From: Ustulina deusta
Lineage: Eukaryota; Ascomycota; Sordariomycetes; Xylariales; Xylariaceae
NCBI GenBank assembly: GCA_023159155.1
Contig: JAJNNX010000011.1
Span: 372,001 to 436,000 of the forward strand
Length of the DNA stretch: 64,000 nt
Direction of reading: 5' to 3'
This document shows, in pieces, positions 22,856 through 34,277 of this stretch (positions are counted from its first letter, which is position 1; every line of letters starts with the position of its first letter). The notes below the pieces were generated by a model. The model was not told the DNA's origin. It did not search any database and was given only the letters and a program-made list of their open reading frames with translations. The position numbers and the translations under genes are program-made.

Positions 22856-25800
22856 ATGGCTGGCATCAAGGCCTCACTCAAGGCCATAAACGATGCCATT
22901 CGCCAGCAGAAGTGGGACGATTCCTTGGCTCAGACCGAGAATCTCATATCTAAAGACCCGAAGAACTACCAAGCGTATGTCACGCTCCTGACAATCCGCT
23001 CTTTCTTATGTCATACTAATGTTGCGCTGTTAAGCCATGTATTCAGGGCCTTCGCGCTCGACAAGACGAACCAGGCCGATCTTGCCGAGGCTGCTTACAA
23101 AATAGCAACGGATCTTCGGCCTGATCCGCAAGCGTGGCAGGGCCTCATCAAGCTCTATGAGAAGCAGGGCGCCAAGTCCCTGGAAAAATACCACCATGCT
23201 GCTCTCAAGCTGGCCGAGATATTCTGCGCCGCAAATGACATGTATAAGTGCCAAGATGTCGTTGACAAATTCGTCGACTTTGCCCGTGCCCAGGGTGACC
23301 GCTCTCAGTACATCGAAGCCCTCAGCATCATTCTTCCCGACAGTCCCATATACCCCGCCTTAGAGGGCCGCGTACCTCACCCTGCGAGGACCTACGAGAC
23401 CATGGCCCAGATCCTTGAGGTTGATGAAAAGAAGCGTATCAACACCCTCATAGGAGAGAGACGCACCAGACTAGGCGCCAAGTTGAGTGAGGTCACTGTT
23501 GAGGTCAATAGGGAAGTCTTGTGTCAAAGCAAGCTTGCCTGGATCTACGAGCAGCTCATACTGTGGACGAATGATGATGACGTCAGGCGCCAGTACGAAG
23601 AAAAATTATTGCAGTTTCGATATGACCGCCTCCTAGTTACTCCCGCCGCTGAAAAGGGTGCCGAACTCAAGGTTGTGCAGAAACTAGCTAACGACATGGT
23701 CATTATCAAACATCCCTTCAAGCTCGCTTGGGATATCGCCATCGAGTGGCAGGACTGTAAAGAGATCAAGGACTGGGATGTCAGTGTTCTCAATGAGTAT
23801 TGTGCTCACTTCCCTGACAGCGATCTATATCGCGTGTTGACCGGTTTCATGACAAGCGACTTGTCACCATTCCCCAAGAAGCCTGAGAACGCACCCGCCA
23901 AGGTCGAAGTAACTCAGGGCGAAGATGAAAGTGAAGACGACGAGGAAGGCGGCGCTCCTACCTCTGTAATCCCCTACACAGATGAAGATAGGTTGCTCAT
24001 GATGACGGAGGGCATTTCAACTACCACTTCTCTTCTTGCTCACAGGCTAATGGGAGAATACTATCAGCATCTTGAAGAGCATGAGACCAACGTTGAGCTG
24101 ATGAGAAAAGCTATTAAAATCATGACAAATGAGACCGAAAAGACTGGAAAGGTCTTTACAAACACCAATCAGGCACTTATGCTCTATCTCGGTACGGCTT
24201 TAGTCTTTTATCAATCGCCGCGGAATCACGGCGAGGCCAAATTTCTCTTCGACAAAGTATTGGAAGTCGAACCCACTTCAACATCAGCCATGATTGGAGT
24301 TGGCCTGATCTATGAAGAGGAAGAGGAATTTGACCGCGCAATTGACTTTCTGAATCGTGCATTGCAAGGCGACAATACCAACCTCAGGGTCCGCGCCGAG
24401 GTTGGTTGGTTATACGCGCTCAAAGGCGACTATATCCGTGGGAAGTCGGAGCTCGAATCCTTACTCCCAGCCATGATTTCTCAACCTGTGTCAAAGGATC
24501 TTCTAGCCCAAACGCAATATCGCCTAGGCTGCTGTATATGGAACATCGATCCTTCCAAATCTGCAAGAAAGAGTCGCGATGGAGCTTACGCTTATTTTAT
24601 CGATGCCTTAAAGAGTAATTTCAGCCACGCACCAGCATATACCAGTCTTGGCGTATACTATGCGGATTATGCTAAGGATAAGAAGCGAGCTCGAAGATGT
24701 TTTTTGAAAGCCGTGGAACTTTCTTCGGCGGAAGTGGAATCGGCAGAGCGACTCGCAAGGTCCTTTGCTGACGACGGCGACTGGGATCGTGTTGAACTAG
24801 TCGCTCAACGAGTAGTGGACTCTGGACGGGTGAAACCACCTCCAGGATCCAAGAAGAAGGGAATCAGTTGGCCTCTTTCCGCTCTTGGCGTCGCCGAACT
24901 CAATAAACAGGATTATGCCAAAGCCATTGTTTCTTTCCAGCACGCACTCCGAATCTCCCCAAACGACTACCATTCATGGGTTGGTCTAGGAGAAAGCTAC
25001 CATAATTCTGGGCGATACATTGCCGCAACCAAAGCAATCCAGCATGCTCAAGGGCTAGAAGCAATTATGGATATCAAAGATCCCAGTGACACATGGTTTA
25101 CTAAATACATGCTAGCCAATGTGAAGCGAGAGCTCGGGGAGTTCGATGAAGCCGTGGACCTGTATCGCGATGTCATAGCTCAGCGACCTAACGAAGAAGG
25201 GGTTGCTATTGCATTAATGCAGACACTGGTTGAAAATGCCTGTGACTGCGTTGATAAGGGGTGTTTCGGGAAATCTGTCGAGCTTGCCACCAAGATGTTG
25301 TCCTTTGCGGTTTCTGTTTCGAAGCCCATCACCCACACGTTCAACTTCTGGAAAGCTGTTGGCGATGCTTGCTCCGTCTTTTCACAAGTTCAGGGCCACG
25401 CCCATGAACTTCCCGTTGATGACATTCGTGAGATACTTAGCTTAGGTGCAGATCAGGAAACTGCTTTTGCCGTACTACACGATGTTGACGGTGTCGGTAA
25501 GGAGGTGGTCTTTGCTGAGGGCAAATTCTCCGAGGATGAGCAACTTGGTGTCGACCTGACACAAATTTTACATGCCACAATACTAGCTCATAAAATGGCA
25601 ATTCACTTGACAACCCAGGACGTACATGCTCAAGCAGTTGCGTATTACAACTTGGGCTGGGCAGAGAACCGAGCACACTTATGTCTACCTTCAACCCTCC
25701 GGGTTCGATCAAGCAGATATCAAAAGGCGGCCGTGCGCTGCTTCAAGCGAGCTATTGAACTAGAGGCTGGCAACCCTGACTTCTGGAACTCACTCGGTGT

Positions 25801-27169
25801 GGTCACTAGTGAGATCAACCCACCAGTCGCCCAGCACGCTTTCGTCCGAGCGCTATTTCTCAATGAACGAAGTCCACATGCCTGGACTAACCTCGGTACC
25901 CTAGCGCTCCTCCAAAATGACTTTCAGCTAGCAAACGAAGCATTCACGCGTGCTCAATCTAACGATCCAGACTACGCGCATGCATGGGTTGGACAGGGGT
26001 TCGTGGCTCTCCTTTACGGTGACGCTCGTGAAGCCCGCGGGCTGTTTACGCATGCGATGGACATTTCAGAGGCTTCGTCGCTTATTACAAGACGTCAACA
26101 CCCAGCGTCCGTGTTTGATCATATTTTGACGATGCCCACGCAAGCAAGCGTAACCACTCTGATTCAGCCTCTTTTCGCACTTGGTCAACTTACACGCCTC
26201 AGACCTCAAGATCTAACGTATCAGCACCTCTGGGCGCTTTTCCAGGAGCGGACTGGAGACAGTCCTCATGCAATAGCCACCCTTGAAGCCACTTGTAGTC
26301 AACTAGAGGCTAGCTACGAAGCGACCGAATCGGCGGATTCCCTTGCTCGGTTTGCTTTAGGAAAGGCAGATCTCGCTCGTTCATATTTAGCATCCGGGCA
26401 TAATGCAGCTGCCATCGAGTGCGGTGAGATGGCTCTCGAGCTTAGTAGCGATGACTCTGCCGAGGAACTCACGGCAGATCAACGTCGAAAAGCTCGGCTT
26501 TCGGCACATCTGACAGTAGGGTTAGCCCAGTATTTCAACGACCAGCCTGACGAGGCCGTCAGCTACTTCGAGACAGCACTCGAAGAATCAGGCAATGATC
26601 CCAATGCAGCCTGTCTGTTGGCGCAAGTTCTGTGGGCCACCGGAACTGAGGATGCGCGAGAAAGAGCCCGCACCGTCTTATTTGAAATAATAGAGAGAGA
26701 CGCTAGCCACGTACAGTCTGTAGTACTTCTAGGGATTATCGCATTACTCGATACGGATGATGAGTCGCTTGAGGCTGTTGTGTCAGAACTGCATACTCTG
26801 CGCACCAGCGACAAAGCTACCGATACAGAACACTCGCAAATCGGCGAGGTGTTCCGGGCGGTCGCCGCCTTGGATGAAAATAGCACAGAGGAAGAGGTGC
26901 TTGCCCAAATTCAAGGTGATGTGATGCTGTATCCACATCTACCATACGGGTGGTCGAGGTTGGCCGAGGTTAGTGGCGAGCAGTATCCTGCAGATATGGC
27001 GCTCAGTGTCGCATTGAAATCCATTCCGCCTAGAGGGGATCTCGAAGCGGCGGACCTTGCCAATGCGTACGCTGGTACTGGCAGTGTGGCCGATGCTCAA
27101 GCCGCTATCTTGATTGCGCCTTGGAATTGCAGTGGATGGGAGTCCTTGGGCAGCGCAGTTGCTTGTTGA
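22856..27169 (+). CDS. SKI3: Ski complex TPR scaffold Ski3 (TTC37 orthologue)
   Basis: Exons 22856-22974 and 23035-27169. The ORF is open across the intron, but GTATGT at 22975, TACTAAT and an AAG acceptor at 23034 define a 60-nt in-frame intron. Removing it restores NYQAHVFRAFALDK, the first TPR as in other Ski3 proteins; the product is then 1,417 aa. The N-terminus (SLKAINDAIRQQKWDDSL), AWQGLIKLYEKQG and many TPR units through the protein (for example FDRAIDFLNRALQGD, NPDFWNSLGVV, HAWTNLGTLALLQND) identify it. Ski3 holds Ski2 and Ski8 together and feeds mRNA into the cytoplasmic exosome for 3'-5' decay, including nonstop and stalled messages. It ends IAPWNCSGWESLGSAVAC, near the usual C-terminus. 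Confidence 0.93.
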   Translation: MAGIKASLKAINDAIRQQKWDDSLAQTENLISKDPKNYQAYVTLLTIRSFLCHTNVALLSHVFRAFALDKTNQADLAEAAYKIATDLRPDPQAWQGLIKLYEKQGAKSLEKYHHAALKLAEIFCAANDMYKCQDVVDKFVDFARAQGDRSQYIEALSIILPDSPIYPALEGRVPHPARTYETMAQILEVDEKKRINTLIGERRTRLGAKLSEVTVEVNREVLCQSKLAWIYEQLILWTNDDDVRRQYEEKLLQFRYDRLLVTPAAEKGAELKVVQKLANDMVIIKHPFKLAWDIAIEWQDCKEIKDWDVSVLNEYCAHFPDSDLYRVLTGFMTSDLSPFPKKPENAPAKVEVTQGEDESEDDEEGGAPTSVIPYTDEDRLLMMTEGISTTTSLLAHRLMGEYYQHLEEHETNVELMRKAIKIMTNETEKTGKVFTNTNQALMLYLGTALVFYQSPRNHGEAKFLFDKVLEVEPTSTSAMIGVGLIYEEEEEFDRAIDFLNRALQGDNTNLRVRAEVGWLYALKGDYIRGKSELESLLPAMISQPVSKDLLAQTQYRLGCCIWNIDPSKSARKSRDGAYAYFIDALKSNFSHAPAYTSLGVYYADYAKDKKRARRCFLKAVELSSAEVESAERLARSFADDGDWDRVELVAQRVVDSGRVKPPPGSKKKGISWPLSALGVAELNKQDYAKAIVSFQHALRISPNDYHSWVGLGESYHNSGRYIAATKAIQHAQGLEAIMDIKDPSDTWFTKYMLANVKRELGEFDEAVDLYRDVIAQRPNEEGVAIALMQTLVENACDCVDKGCFGKSVELATKMLSFAVSVSKPITHTFNFWKAVGDACSVFSQVQGHAHELPVDDIREILSLGADQETAFAVLHDVDGVGKEVVFAEGKFSEDEQLGVDLTQILHATILAHKMAIHLTTQDVHAQAVAYYNLGWAENRAHLCLPSTLRVRSSRYQKAAVRCFKRAIELEAGNPDFWNSLGVVTSEINPPVAQHAFVRALFLNERSPHAWTNLGTLALLQNDFQLANEAFTRAQSNDPDYAHAWVGQGFVALLYGDAREARGLFTHAMDISEASSLITRRQHPASVFDHILTMPTQASVTTLIQPLFALGQLTRLRPQDLTYQHLWALFQERTGDSPHAIATLEATCSQLEASYEATESADSLARFALGKADLARSYLASGHNAAAIECGEMALELSSDDSAEELTADQRRKARLSAHLTVGLAQYFNDQPDEAVSYFETALEESGNDPNAACLLAQVLWATGTEDARERARTVLFEIIERDASHVQSVVLLGIIALLDTDDESLEAVVSELHTLRTSDKATDTEHSQIGEVFRAVAALDENSTEEEVLAQIQGDVMLYPHLPYGWSRLAEVSGEQYPADMALSVALKSIPPRGDLEAADLANAYAGTGSVADAQAAILIAPWNCSGWESLGSAVAC

Positions 27170-28118
27170 GCAGCTGCGCTCATTCCAAAACTCGGTATGT
27201 TTACTCTCCGTTTACTCTAGATGTTTTTGGCACTGAACTGTTATGATGATACATTGTCACCAAAAAATATGTTTCAAGACGGGACTGATATCTTCGTTGA
27301 TGGATAAATTCAAATCTGAGCTGCAGGCCAAACATGACATTCGTGTTCCGAATAGACAAGTTCAAGTACTGACAAAAATTAGGCGGTCTCCTCTCATCTT
27401 ACGGATATTGGCGAATACAGTGATACGATTAACGAAAGAGAGCATGATGTGATGACGAGTTGGAAGTTTAGCATTTTGGGGGTGGGTGATAAAGGAGGTT
27501 GAGTCAGGTTGGTTCTTAGGAGGCTCAACAACAGATCCACAATGAATAAATTTTCTCTCATATGAAACAGATGCCGGGTTCAGTGTATCCTAATATTCCC
27601 CCCTATCGTGGTCATTAATGGGACCTTTATCATTATAAAATAACCGCTATCCAAGAGCGGTTCTCCTAGCCTCATTCCACGACTTTCTTCAAATAGAAGG
27701 AAAGGTAACTCTCATCCTCCAGTATATTGAGTGCTTGTCCGTCCTATAACCTAGCATGGTCTTCGGATAACTCACAGTGCAGTCCGCCCTTCGCAGCCTT
27801 CTGTGAGTGATGCCCATGTAGCTACCTAGCTTGAACTTGACCCAACAATACAATTCCTCTAGAACGATAAAATGTCAAGATACGGAATAATAGATCACGT
27901 GCCAAATGCAGAGATAGACCTCTTAATTGCTTAGTCTGTGCAATGGCAATCATTCACGCCAAATAAACTCCAGGCATATTTACTAGTACGTCATTTAATC
28001 TCGATTACCTGTGATCCATACATTCGACACATGTTTATTCACGTATCTACTTCCGGTTCTCTGATTAAACTATTGAATATCTCACACAATTATCGAGAGC
28101 CATAATCACATCAGCGTC
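27170..28118. other. Intergenic
   Basis: AT-rich stretch between SKI3 and the first SRWA-repeat gene. I see no supported gene or repeat. Confidence 0.5.
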
Positions 28119-29014
28119 ATGTCTACCAATGTCGATGACAACAAGGCTGTCAAGGGGGATTGTGAGCCATCCATCCCTACGTCAATACCGTCGGTTAACT
28201 AATATCACCAGGCTCTACTGTAGGCACGGGCATCTATGAAGCTCCAAGACCGGAGCCCACCACTAAGGAGAACACTGCCCTCGCCATACTCCTATCTCGT
28301 CGACGCCTTCCCACTCTTATACCCATCACCACTCCTCGCAATAAAGAAACAAAAACATTTGGGGAGATATATCTCGCCACCTCTGAGGCTAAGCCTGCGA
28401 CCGTGTCTCCGTCTCCGACTCCGACTCTGGTGTCCGCTTCGGCTGCCGCAACCACAATCAGCTACACCAAGATCCCAACCATGCGGAGCAAAAAACCTAA
28501 GCCTGTACCAGTGGAATCGGCCCCGCCCGCCTTGCCATCAGCTATCGCAAAGAACACAGCTGTCCAAGACCCTCATCAAGAGCCAACCCACCATCGAACG
28601 GTCTTGGAAAAGTTCGATCCGCCACATCTGAACGTGGACAAGGAAGAGTTCGGGCAAGACGTCGCTGAGCACAATCTCAAGACGCTGCAGGATTCTCGCT
28701 GGGCCAAGGACGATCCACAGGGCGGCCAGCACTCCAGCGCTCAGAGAGATTCTCGCCGGGCAAACGTTTTCAGAGATGCTCCTCCAGAGCGCAACCCAGC
28801 ACGCGGCAACGCAGAGAAGAAGTTTCGGCGAAAGAAAGACCCTCGGCGAGACGTTGCCGAGCACGACTGCAAGACCCCGACGAAGAACCAACGATGGGCA
28901 AAGGAGGACGAGGCGCCGCGTGAACTACCGCGCGTGCACGTGGACAAGGAGGAGTTTTCACGAGACGTCGCAGAGGACAATCTGAAAACCCTCAAGGATT
29001 CTCGTTGGGCGTGA
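28119..29014 (+). CDS. SRWA-repeat protein A (unknown function)
   Basis: Exons 28119-28161 and 28212-29014; 50-nt phase-1 intron (GTGAGC ... GGTTAACTAATATCACCAG); 281 aa. I do not recognise it as a named family. After a short N-terminus comes TTKENTALAILLSRR (about 30-44) and a Pro/Thr-rich linker. Three related units follow: NVDKEEFGQDVAEHNLKTLQ then DSRWAK (about 152-180), a diverged RRDVAEHDCKTPTKNQRWAK (about 226-246), and HVDKEEFSRDVAEDNLKTLK ending DSRWA at the C-terminus. No signal peptide, membrane helix or enzyme motif is seen; the protein is strongly charged and probably largely disordered. It faces paralog B tail-to-tail. Confidence 0.75.
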
Positions 29015-29691
29015 TCAGTGGGGGTAGGGATACCGGGAGAGGAGGGAAAGGGTTTCAAGAAGGAAAAGAAGTGAAAAGGAATTGAAGAAACTACATTCGC
29101 CTCCGGTTTACGCAAGTAGTGGGAGTGACTTGTGATGGCGATGGAGACGCCAAATTTAGGGATTCTGTATTTTCTTGGGACAGACGGGGGGTTAAGAGGA
29201 GGAGGGACGTCCTCGAGGTAATTATAGCTTTTGATACCCATCTTGGCAAAAAGCGTGGTCATTGTGATAATTACATCCGGGAGAACAAGAATGAATAATT
29301 ACAAGCACATGACAGGGGGATAAATAGTCCATTCACATCGTAGAGAATTTCTCCGCGTCAGAATGTAATTAATCCCAGCCAAGATCCCCCCCCCCCCAAC
29401 AAGGTGCGTGGCCAAATAAATGTATTGCGTGAGTCTAGCATACCAGGACAGAATATATCGTCAGCGGACCCATCGATACGAGATCCATGTGCAACAAACA
29501 CGTCGGCGATGCACCACCTTTGCTCGCGGGCCCAACGCCCCTCCTACCAAAGCCGCACAGTCCAATATGCCACGCAAGGCCGCCTCTCCAGAATCTCCAA
29601 GCAAGACTCCTTTTTCCCTCGCCCCCAGCATTCATTCATTCATTCATGCCCGCACGCAATTCACAGATCCTCTCCCTCCCTCCCTCCCCCT
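29015..29691. other. Region between convergent paralogs
   Basis: Holds both 3' UTRs, a poly-C run (about 29387-29398), and an ATTC microsatellite (about 29631-29645). No gene seen. Confidence 0.5.
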
Positions 29692-30454
29692 CTAGTCCGC
29701 CCAGCGGGAGTCCTTCAACGTCTTCAGATTGTACCGGGCGATCTCGCGCTTGAACTCGTCCATGTCCATCAGGAGACGCGGCGGGTCCTGATGCTGCGGC
29801 GCCTCCTCCTCGTCTTTCGCCCATCCGGACTCCTTCTTCGGACGACGCGTGGTGCGGTTTCGCCTGCGCTGTCGCTCTGCCATTTGGGCGGGTGGCGCAT
29901 CTTCTTTGGCCCAGCGCGAATCCTTCAGCGTCTTGAAGCCATGCTCGGCGACGTTGTCCTGCCCGAGCGCCTCCTCCTTGTCGACGTTCTGGCGCGGTGG
30001 GTCGGACATCTCGTGGAGGCGGACGCCATGGGTAGGTTCTTCCTGGGCGGCGATGTCGGGGCCCGCGAGGGGCTGTGTTGGTTCGGATGGCTTGCGTGCG
30101 GCGATGGGCTTGGGCTCGGGCCCGGCATTGCTGGGGGTGGCTGTGCCCGAGGTGGCGAGCGGAGGAGATGGAGTGACAACGGCCGGTTCAGGGGCAAGGC
30201 GTGAGCAGAAGATCTCTCGGAAAGTCTTTCTTTCTGCTGCCGGAGCAGGGGGAGTGACTGGATTGCGAGAGTGGCGGCGAGAGACTAGAATAGCAAGGGC
30301 TGTCATCTCCTTGGTTGTAGACTCCTCCCGGGTAGAGTCGACGGCCATGGTTGTTGATGTGGCTGGGGAGGTTGTTAGCTGATGAGAACAATGCATGAAT
30401 GTGAGAAAATGGCTTACTAGGTTTTTGGGTGGCTTTCTTGGGTTCCAGAGACAT
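29692..30454 (-). CDS. SRWA-repeat protein B (paralog of A)
   Basis: Exons 30454-30418 and 30362-29692; 55-nt phase-1 intron (GTAAGC ... CAGCTAACAACCTCCCCAG); 235 aa. It shares with A the TTKEMTALAILVSRR segment, KTFREIF (A has KTFGEIY), the intron phase and approximate place, and the three-unit layout: NVDKEEALGQDNVAEHGFKT with KDSRWAK (about 136-164), a degenerate middle unit with KKESGWAK, and a terminal LLMDMDEFKREIARYNLKTL with KDSRWAD. This shows an old local inverted duplication. Unit 1 and unit 3 are better kept than the middle one, suggesting selection on the motif. Function unknown. Confidence 0.75.
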
Positions 30455-31211
30455 AATTGGGGGTTCGGGTTCCAGATAAGTGAAGAAGTGTCTTCTGGTT
30501 GAGGGTGCCGTTGTCGAATCTATATGCCAGATGTGGAAGTAAGTATGTGTGTGGAGGAGTTGAGGTGTGCTCAGAAAAATTTGAACAGATGAGATCATCT
30601 ATTTATGTATTCACAGAGTAACAATGAAGTTGAAGACAGGAAAATATACGCGGAGACAAATGGGAGCACCCGGCACCAATAAACAATGGCCATTGAGCTA
30701 ATACACTGTGAGGAGAGGTACAAAATAGGCGTAATGGGGAAAGTGAATAAGCAATCGAGGAGAATTAAACCGGAATGGGATTAAAAGCATTCAATGCAGT
30801 GTCATATGTGGCACACCTGCTAGTGAATACAAGACAGTGCTTCGCAGGTTGCTAAGAGGACAATCAATACGATCATAGAATTACAAGCTGGATATCCTTG
30901 AGTTGCATGGCAACAAGGTATGGATGGCCAAACACATCTGTATCCTTATTGTGTATTACCTATTTGATGATGGCAGCTAGCCGGATTTTATTTATTCTAG
31001 AGCTTGCCAGCCAGTGGTTTCCGGAGACCAAGGGAAATTGTGTGTGAGATGTTGGTAACTAGCATGCGTCGTCTCTGACTGATAATGTGAGATTTTTGTA
31101 ATTTTTTTTCTCCTTCCTCCTCAGTTGACTCTCTGCCTTTCCGCTCGCCGGACAGGAATCGTTGTAATAGTGTTTTTAACACCCCACTTCGCAACATCTC
31201 TAAGCCGATAT
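30455..31211. other. Intergenic
   Basis: Leader of paralog B and downstream sequence of the next minus-strand gene; no supported gene. Confidence 0.5.
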
Positions 31212-31789
31212 TTAGACGTGGCAGAGAGGCTGACCACGCTTCTCCAGATGCTTGGCCCTTACCAAACGCCAACGCATTATCATCCGTGTCTTTTTAGCAC
31301 CGAATCGTTGAGCCGCCCTGTCGAATTGTTCCTTGTCGCATAGTCCCTTGTCGAATATTTCGGAAAGGAATGGGTCCGGACCGCCCGGTGAATCAAGTGT
31401 CCTTGTACCAGGCTGAGTATTAATATCTTGCTTAGCTTCTTCTTTTTCGACATTAGGAGGCGGTGTGTCAGCCTCAGCTTCCGCCCTCTTCGAATCTCCA
31501 GTGGGAGACAGAATGGTGTCCGGGGGTGGTGCCGAAGAGTGATGAGATACAGGCATTATATCCTCATAGTCATCCCTGAGGACGAGTTGATCAGCTTCGG
31601 AGAGGACTGTGTTCGTCAGCTGATGGAGCAATGTTCGGTTGCGAGGAGACAGGTTAGAGTAGATGACTCACATATTCCGTCCACATCCTCGTCCGCAACG
31701 TCGTCCACAAACCCATTCGTATCCCCGCCCTCAAGCCCGTCCGCAAGCATGTTCTCGAAATCCATGGCGATAAAATCCATGATATCCAT
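31212..31789 (-). CDS. Hypothetical protein with partial SRWA-family motif
   Basis: Exons 31789-31672 and 31606-31212; 65-nt phase-1 intron (GTGAGT ... CTGACGAACACAG); 170 aa. The N-terminus is acidic (MDIMDFIAMDFENMLADGLE). In the middle, PPPNVEKEEAKQDI followed by TRTLDS resembles PPRQNVDKEEALGQDN and FKTLKDS of paralog B, but the RWA end is missing. The C-terminus is basic and probably helical (FGAKKTRMIMRWRLVRAKHL). No known domain is recognised. It may be a third, degenerate member of the local family; the resemblance is short and could be chance. Confidence 0.5.
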
Positions 31790-32579
31790 GATGGCAGTGA
31801 TGGCAGATATAGTAGTATTGTAGGTTAGGTATTGTCCGACGGGGTATATGCGGTTCAGAACGACGCTGTTTGGTGGTATTTCTTAGACGAGAGAAAGGGA
31901 CTTTGGTTTGAGATGAGATTGATCAGTGTCAGAAGAAAGAAATAATGAATGGGTAGGCCCCAACCCCAATTCTGAGGGTGAATATACTAGTACCATTCAA
32001 TAAGGCTGACGCAAGCACAAATAAATAGGTTCGAGTTGAAGGGTATTGTAGCTATTAAGGTGATTACACAAAACCCAAATAGTTGGCAAGAGAAAAAAAA
32101 TAGTTAACACCGGGGAGGCACCGAAGGACTGAGATAGGGGCTTGTTGGGAAGAAGAAGATGCCACTGAATTATCACCTCAAGCCACATGTGTATAATACA
32201 GCGTACTATGACGCGAGAATAAATCATCCGATATATTAGGTAGCCGGTTGAGTAGCCTTTCCTCGGGCTGAAACGGAAACACCTTCGTGATATTCGTCCC
32301 TCGGGCCAATCTCCTGTTTCTCCTAAATACTGGTGATAAGGAAGCCAGGAAAGTAAAGTCATATCAACTAATTTCATCACACACCTCCAAGCCAGATACT
32401 CACCTCTTTCTTCTGCATGCCCTAGGCTCATGTACCTGGATATCTATCCTGAAAGCTACACATTCTTTCCTCCGGCCCTCCATCAAGCCTTATCTCTTCT
32501 CATAAGCCTTCCGCCTTTGCCTCCAGCACATCCATTACTATCTGCATCTGCCATCAGTTTGCAAGGAACCTCGCCTAAC
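31790..32579. other. Divergent intergenic region
   Basis: Shared upstream region of two small genes; AT-rich. An open frame on the minus strand (31997-32431) has no coding support. Confidence 0.45.
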
Positions 32580-32978
32580 ATGGCTGGTGTGCAGCAGAAA
32601 CCTCCCAGTCCAGCTGCCGCCCCAGGCACAGGTAAGCCAGCATACTGTACATACACTACTTGCTTCACCGCTTCATATGCTTGATCCTAGATCCCGCTGA
32701 CGTACTACTCAACCATAGCTTCGACACCCGGCAACCCCCCGCGTACCACTACAGCTACCACCACCACCACCACCTCAACCTTAGTCTCAGCCCCAGCTCC
32801 AATCTCGGCCACGACCTCAGTCACCAACCACGAGCCACCCCGCCCTATAGCAGAACCATCCGCTGCGTTGAGCACTCTCAGAGACCAAATCAATACTTTC
32901 AATACGCTGTCCGACGACATCAACAGAATCCTTATGGAGTCCCGGGCCAGGAAAAATATGGACCAGCAGTCACCCTAG
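32580..32978 (+). CDS. Small hypothetical protein, Thr-rich with C-terminal helix
   Basis: Exons 32580-32631 and 32719-32978; 87-nt phase-1 intron (GTAAGC ... CTCAACCATAG); 103 aa. MAGVQQKPPSPAAAPGT joins a Thr/Pro-rich stretch encoded partly by an ACC run. It ends in a likely amphipathic helix (LSTLRDQINTFNTLSDDINR). I do not recognise it. The early phase-1 intron is like those of the three neighbouring small genes, but no SRWA motif is present. Confidence 0.45.
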
Positions 32979-34277
32979 GTCCTTCCTGCTTCTTCCCAAT
33001 GCCGTGGGACAAGAGGCGCACAACTAAACAACACAACAGGGGAACGAGGAAGGACGGAGGAGGGCGGGAGAAAGAGAGAACGAAGGCACGCGTTGAGAAC
33101 ATCAGTCAGGTGTTGGGCGTACTCGCTTCGCCACACCGTCCTTGAGCGAACCAGACAGCCGTCCAGCTACCTACAGAAAGTGGCTGGCAGGGCCAAAGAG
33201 ATGTCGTATTGTAAATGGAGGGTCTGTAGCCGTACAACTGCCAGCTAAATACCGTGGGAATCTTGACTGTGTCTTCCCCAACCTTTACGTTCCCAGTACC
33301 TGCTTACTCCTACCTGCTAGCTTAGCTACTTACTTACCTGCCAGTTAATCCTAGAAGACACCTCTGCAGACAGGGGCGCCTACCTACCTTATGTGCGTCC
33401 AGCGGGGAAGAAAACGAGGCAGCGCCTCACGGGCGGGATTGTTTCGGCTTCGTGCACGCCGGATATCACCGCTCTATGCCGTGCTACGATATACTTACTT
33501 TCTTAGTCATCGACTGATACATATCATCATTGCCCGCGCCCCCTTCCCCGGTTTCCCATGATGCGGACAACTAGATAGATAGATAGATAGAACACTGGAT
33601 AGGGGATTTCAACCGACACAGTTGCGCGTCGATCTAGTTACGTTAGCCCCGAGAGCTGTTTCGTTGTTTGCGCATCGTTCAGTGTCCGTCGATTTTGACT
33701 TACGTCATAGGCAGCTTGGCACATGCAGGTACAGCACTGTCTGCCGTCTTGAGAAAGCGTGGTGCCAAGAGCGGTGCATCCATCTAGTCAGTCAGAAGCC
33801 GGCCTTTTTCGCAGCAATGAAAAACAGGGTTGCGGCCTTCCAAAAGCCGTCTTCCTTGAACCTCTCGTCAAGTGATATCCCCGCCGATGACCAAGAAGCA
33901 GTGCAAAATGCGTAGTAGATTGATTATGCTAATTCTATCTTCCTGAGACAACTGTAACCATTAAACTGCATAACCGGACCCGTTCTACGCCTCCACACAT
34001 GGTCGGGAACGGCTCCACCAGAACCGGCGATTTCAAGGTTGCCAAGAAACAAGCTTCCAGACCATCAGGTGGCGTGTAGGCTTCTCCAATGGGAGGTGGC
34101 ATCGATGATTCGGGAGCAGAAACGCTACTTGGACTCGGAACCAGGAATAAAAAGAAGGCGTAAGGATATCGAGGCGTGGCTCGGTATCGAACACCAACTC
34201 CACGCTAGAAAGCTCGTGTAAAAATCGCATAGACCCATGGCTGTCTTCGCTCCGACGGAAACCCAACGAGGCCGTAC
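32979..34277. other. Intergenic
   Basis: Contains an AGAT microsatellite near 33570-33590 and scattered TACCTA motifs (33310-33390). Several short open frames show no family or splice support. Confidence 0.45.

Noticed and set aside
31997..32431. 144-codon minus-strand open frame
   Set aside because: Hydrophobic, random-looking translation in AT-rich DNA with no splice or family support.
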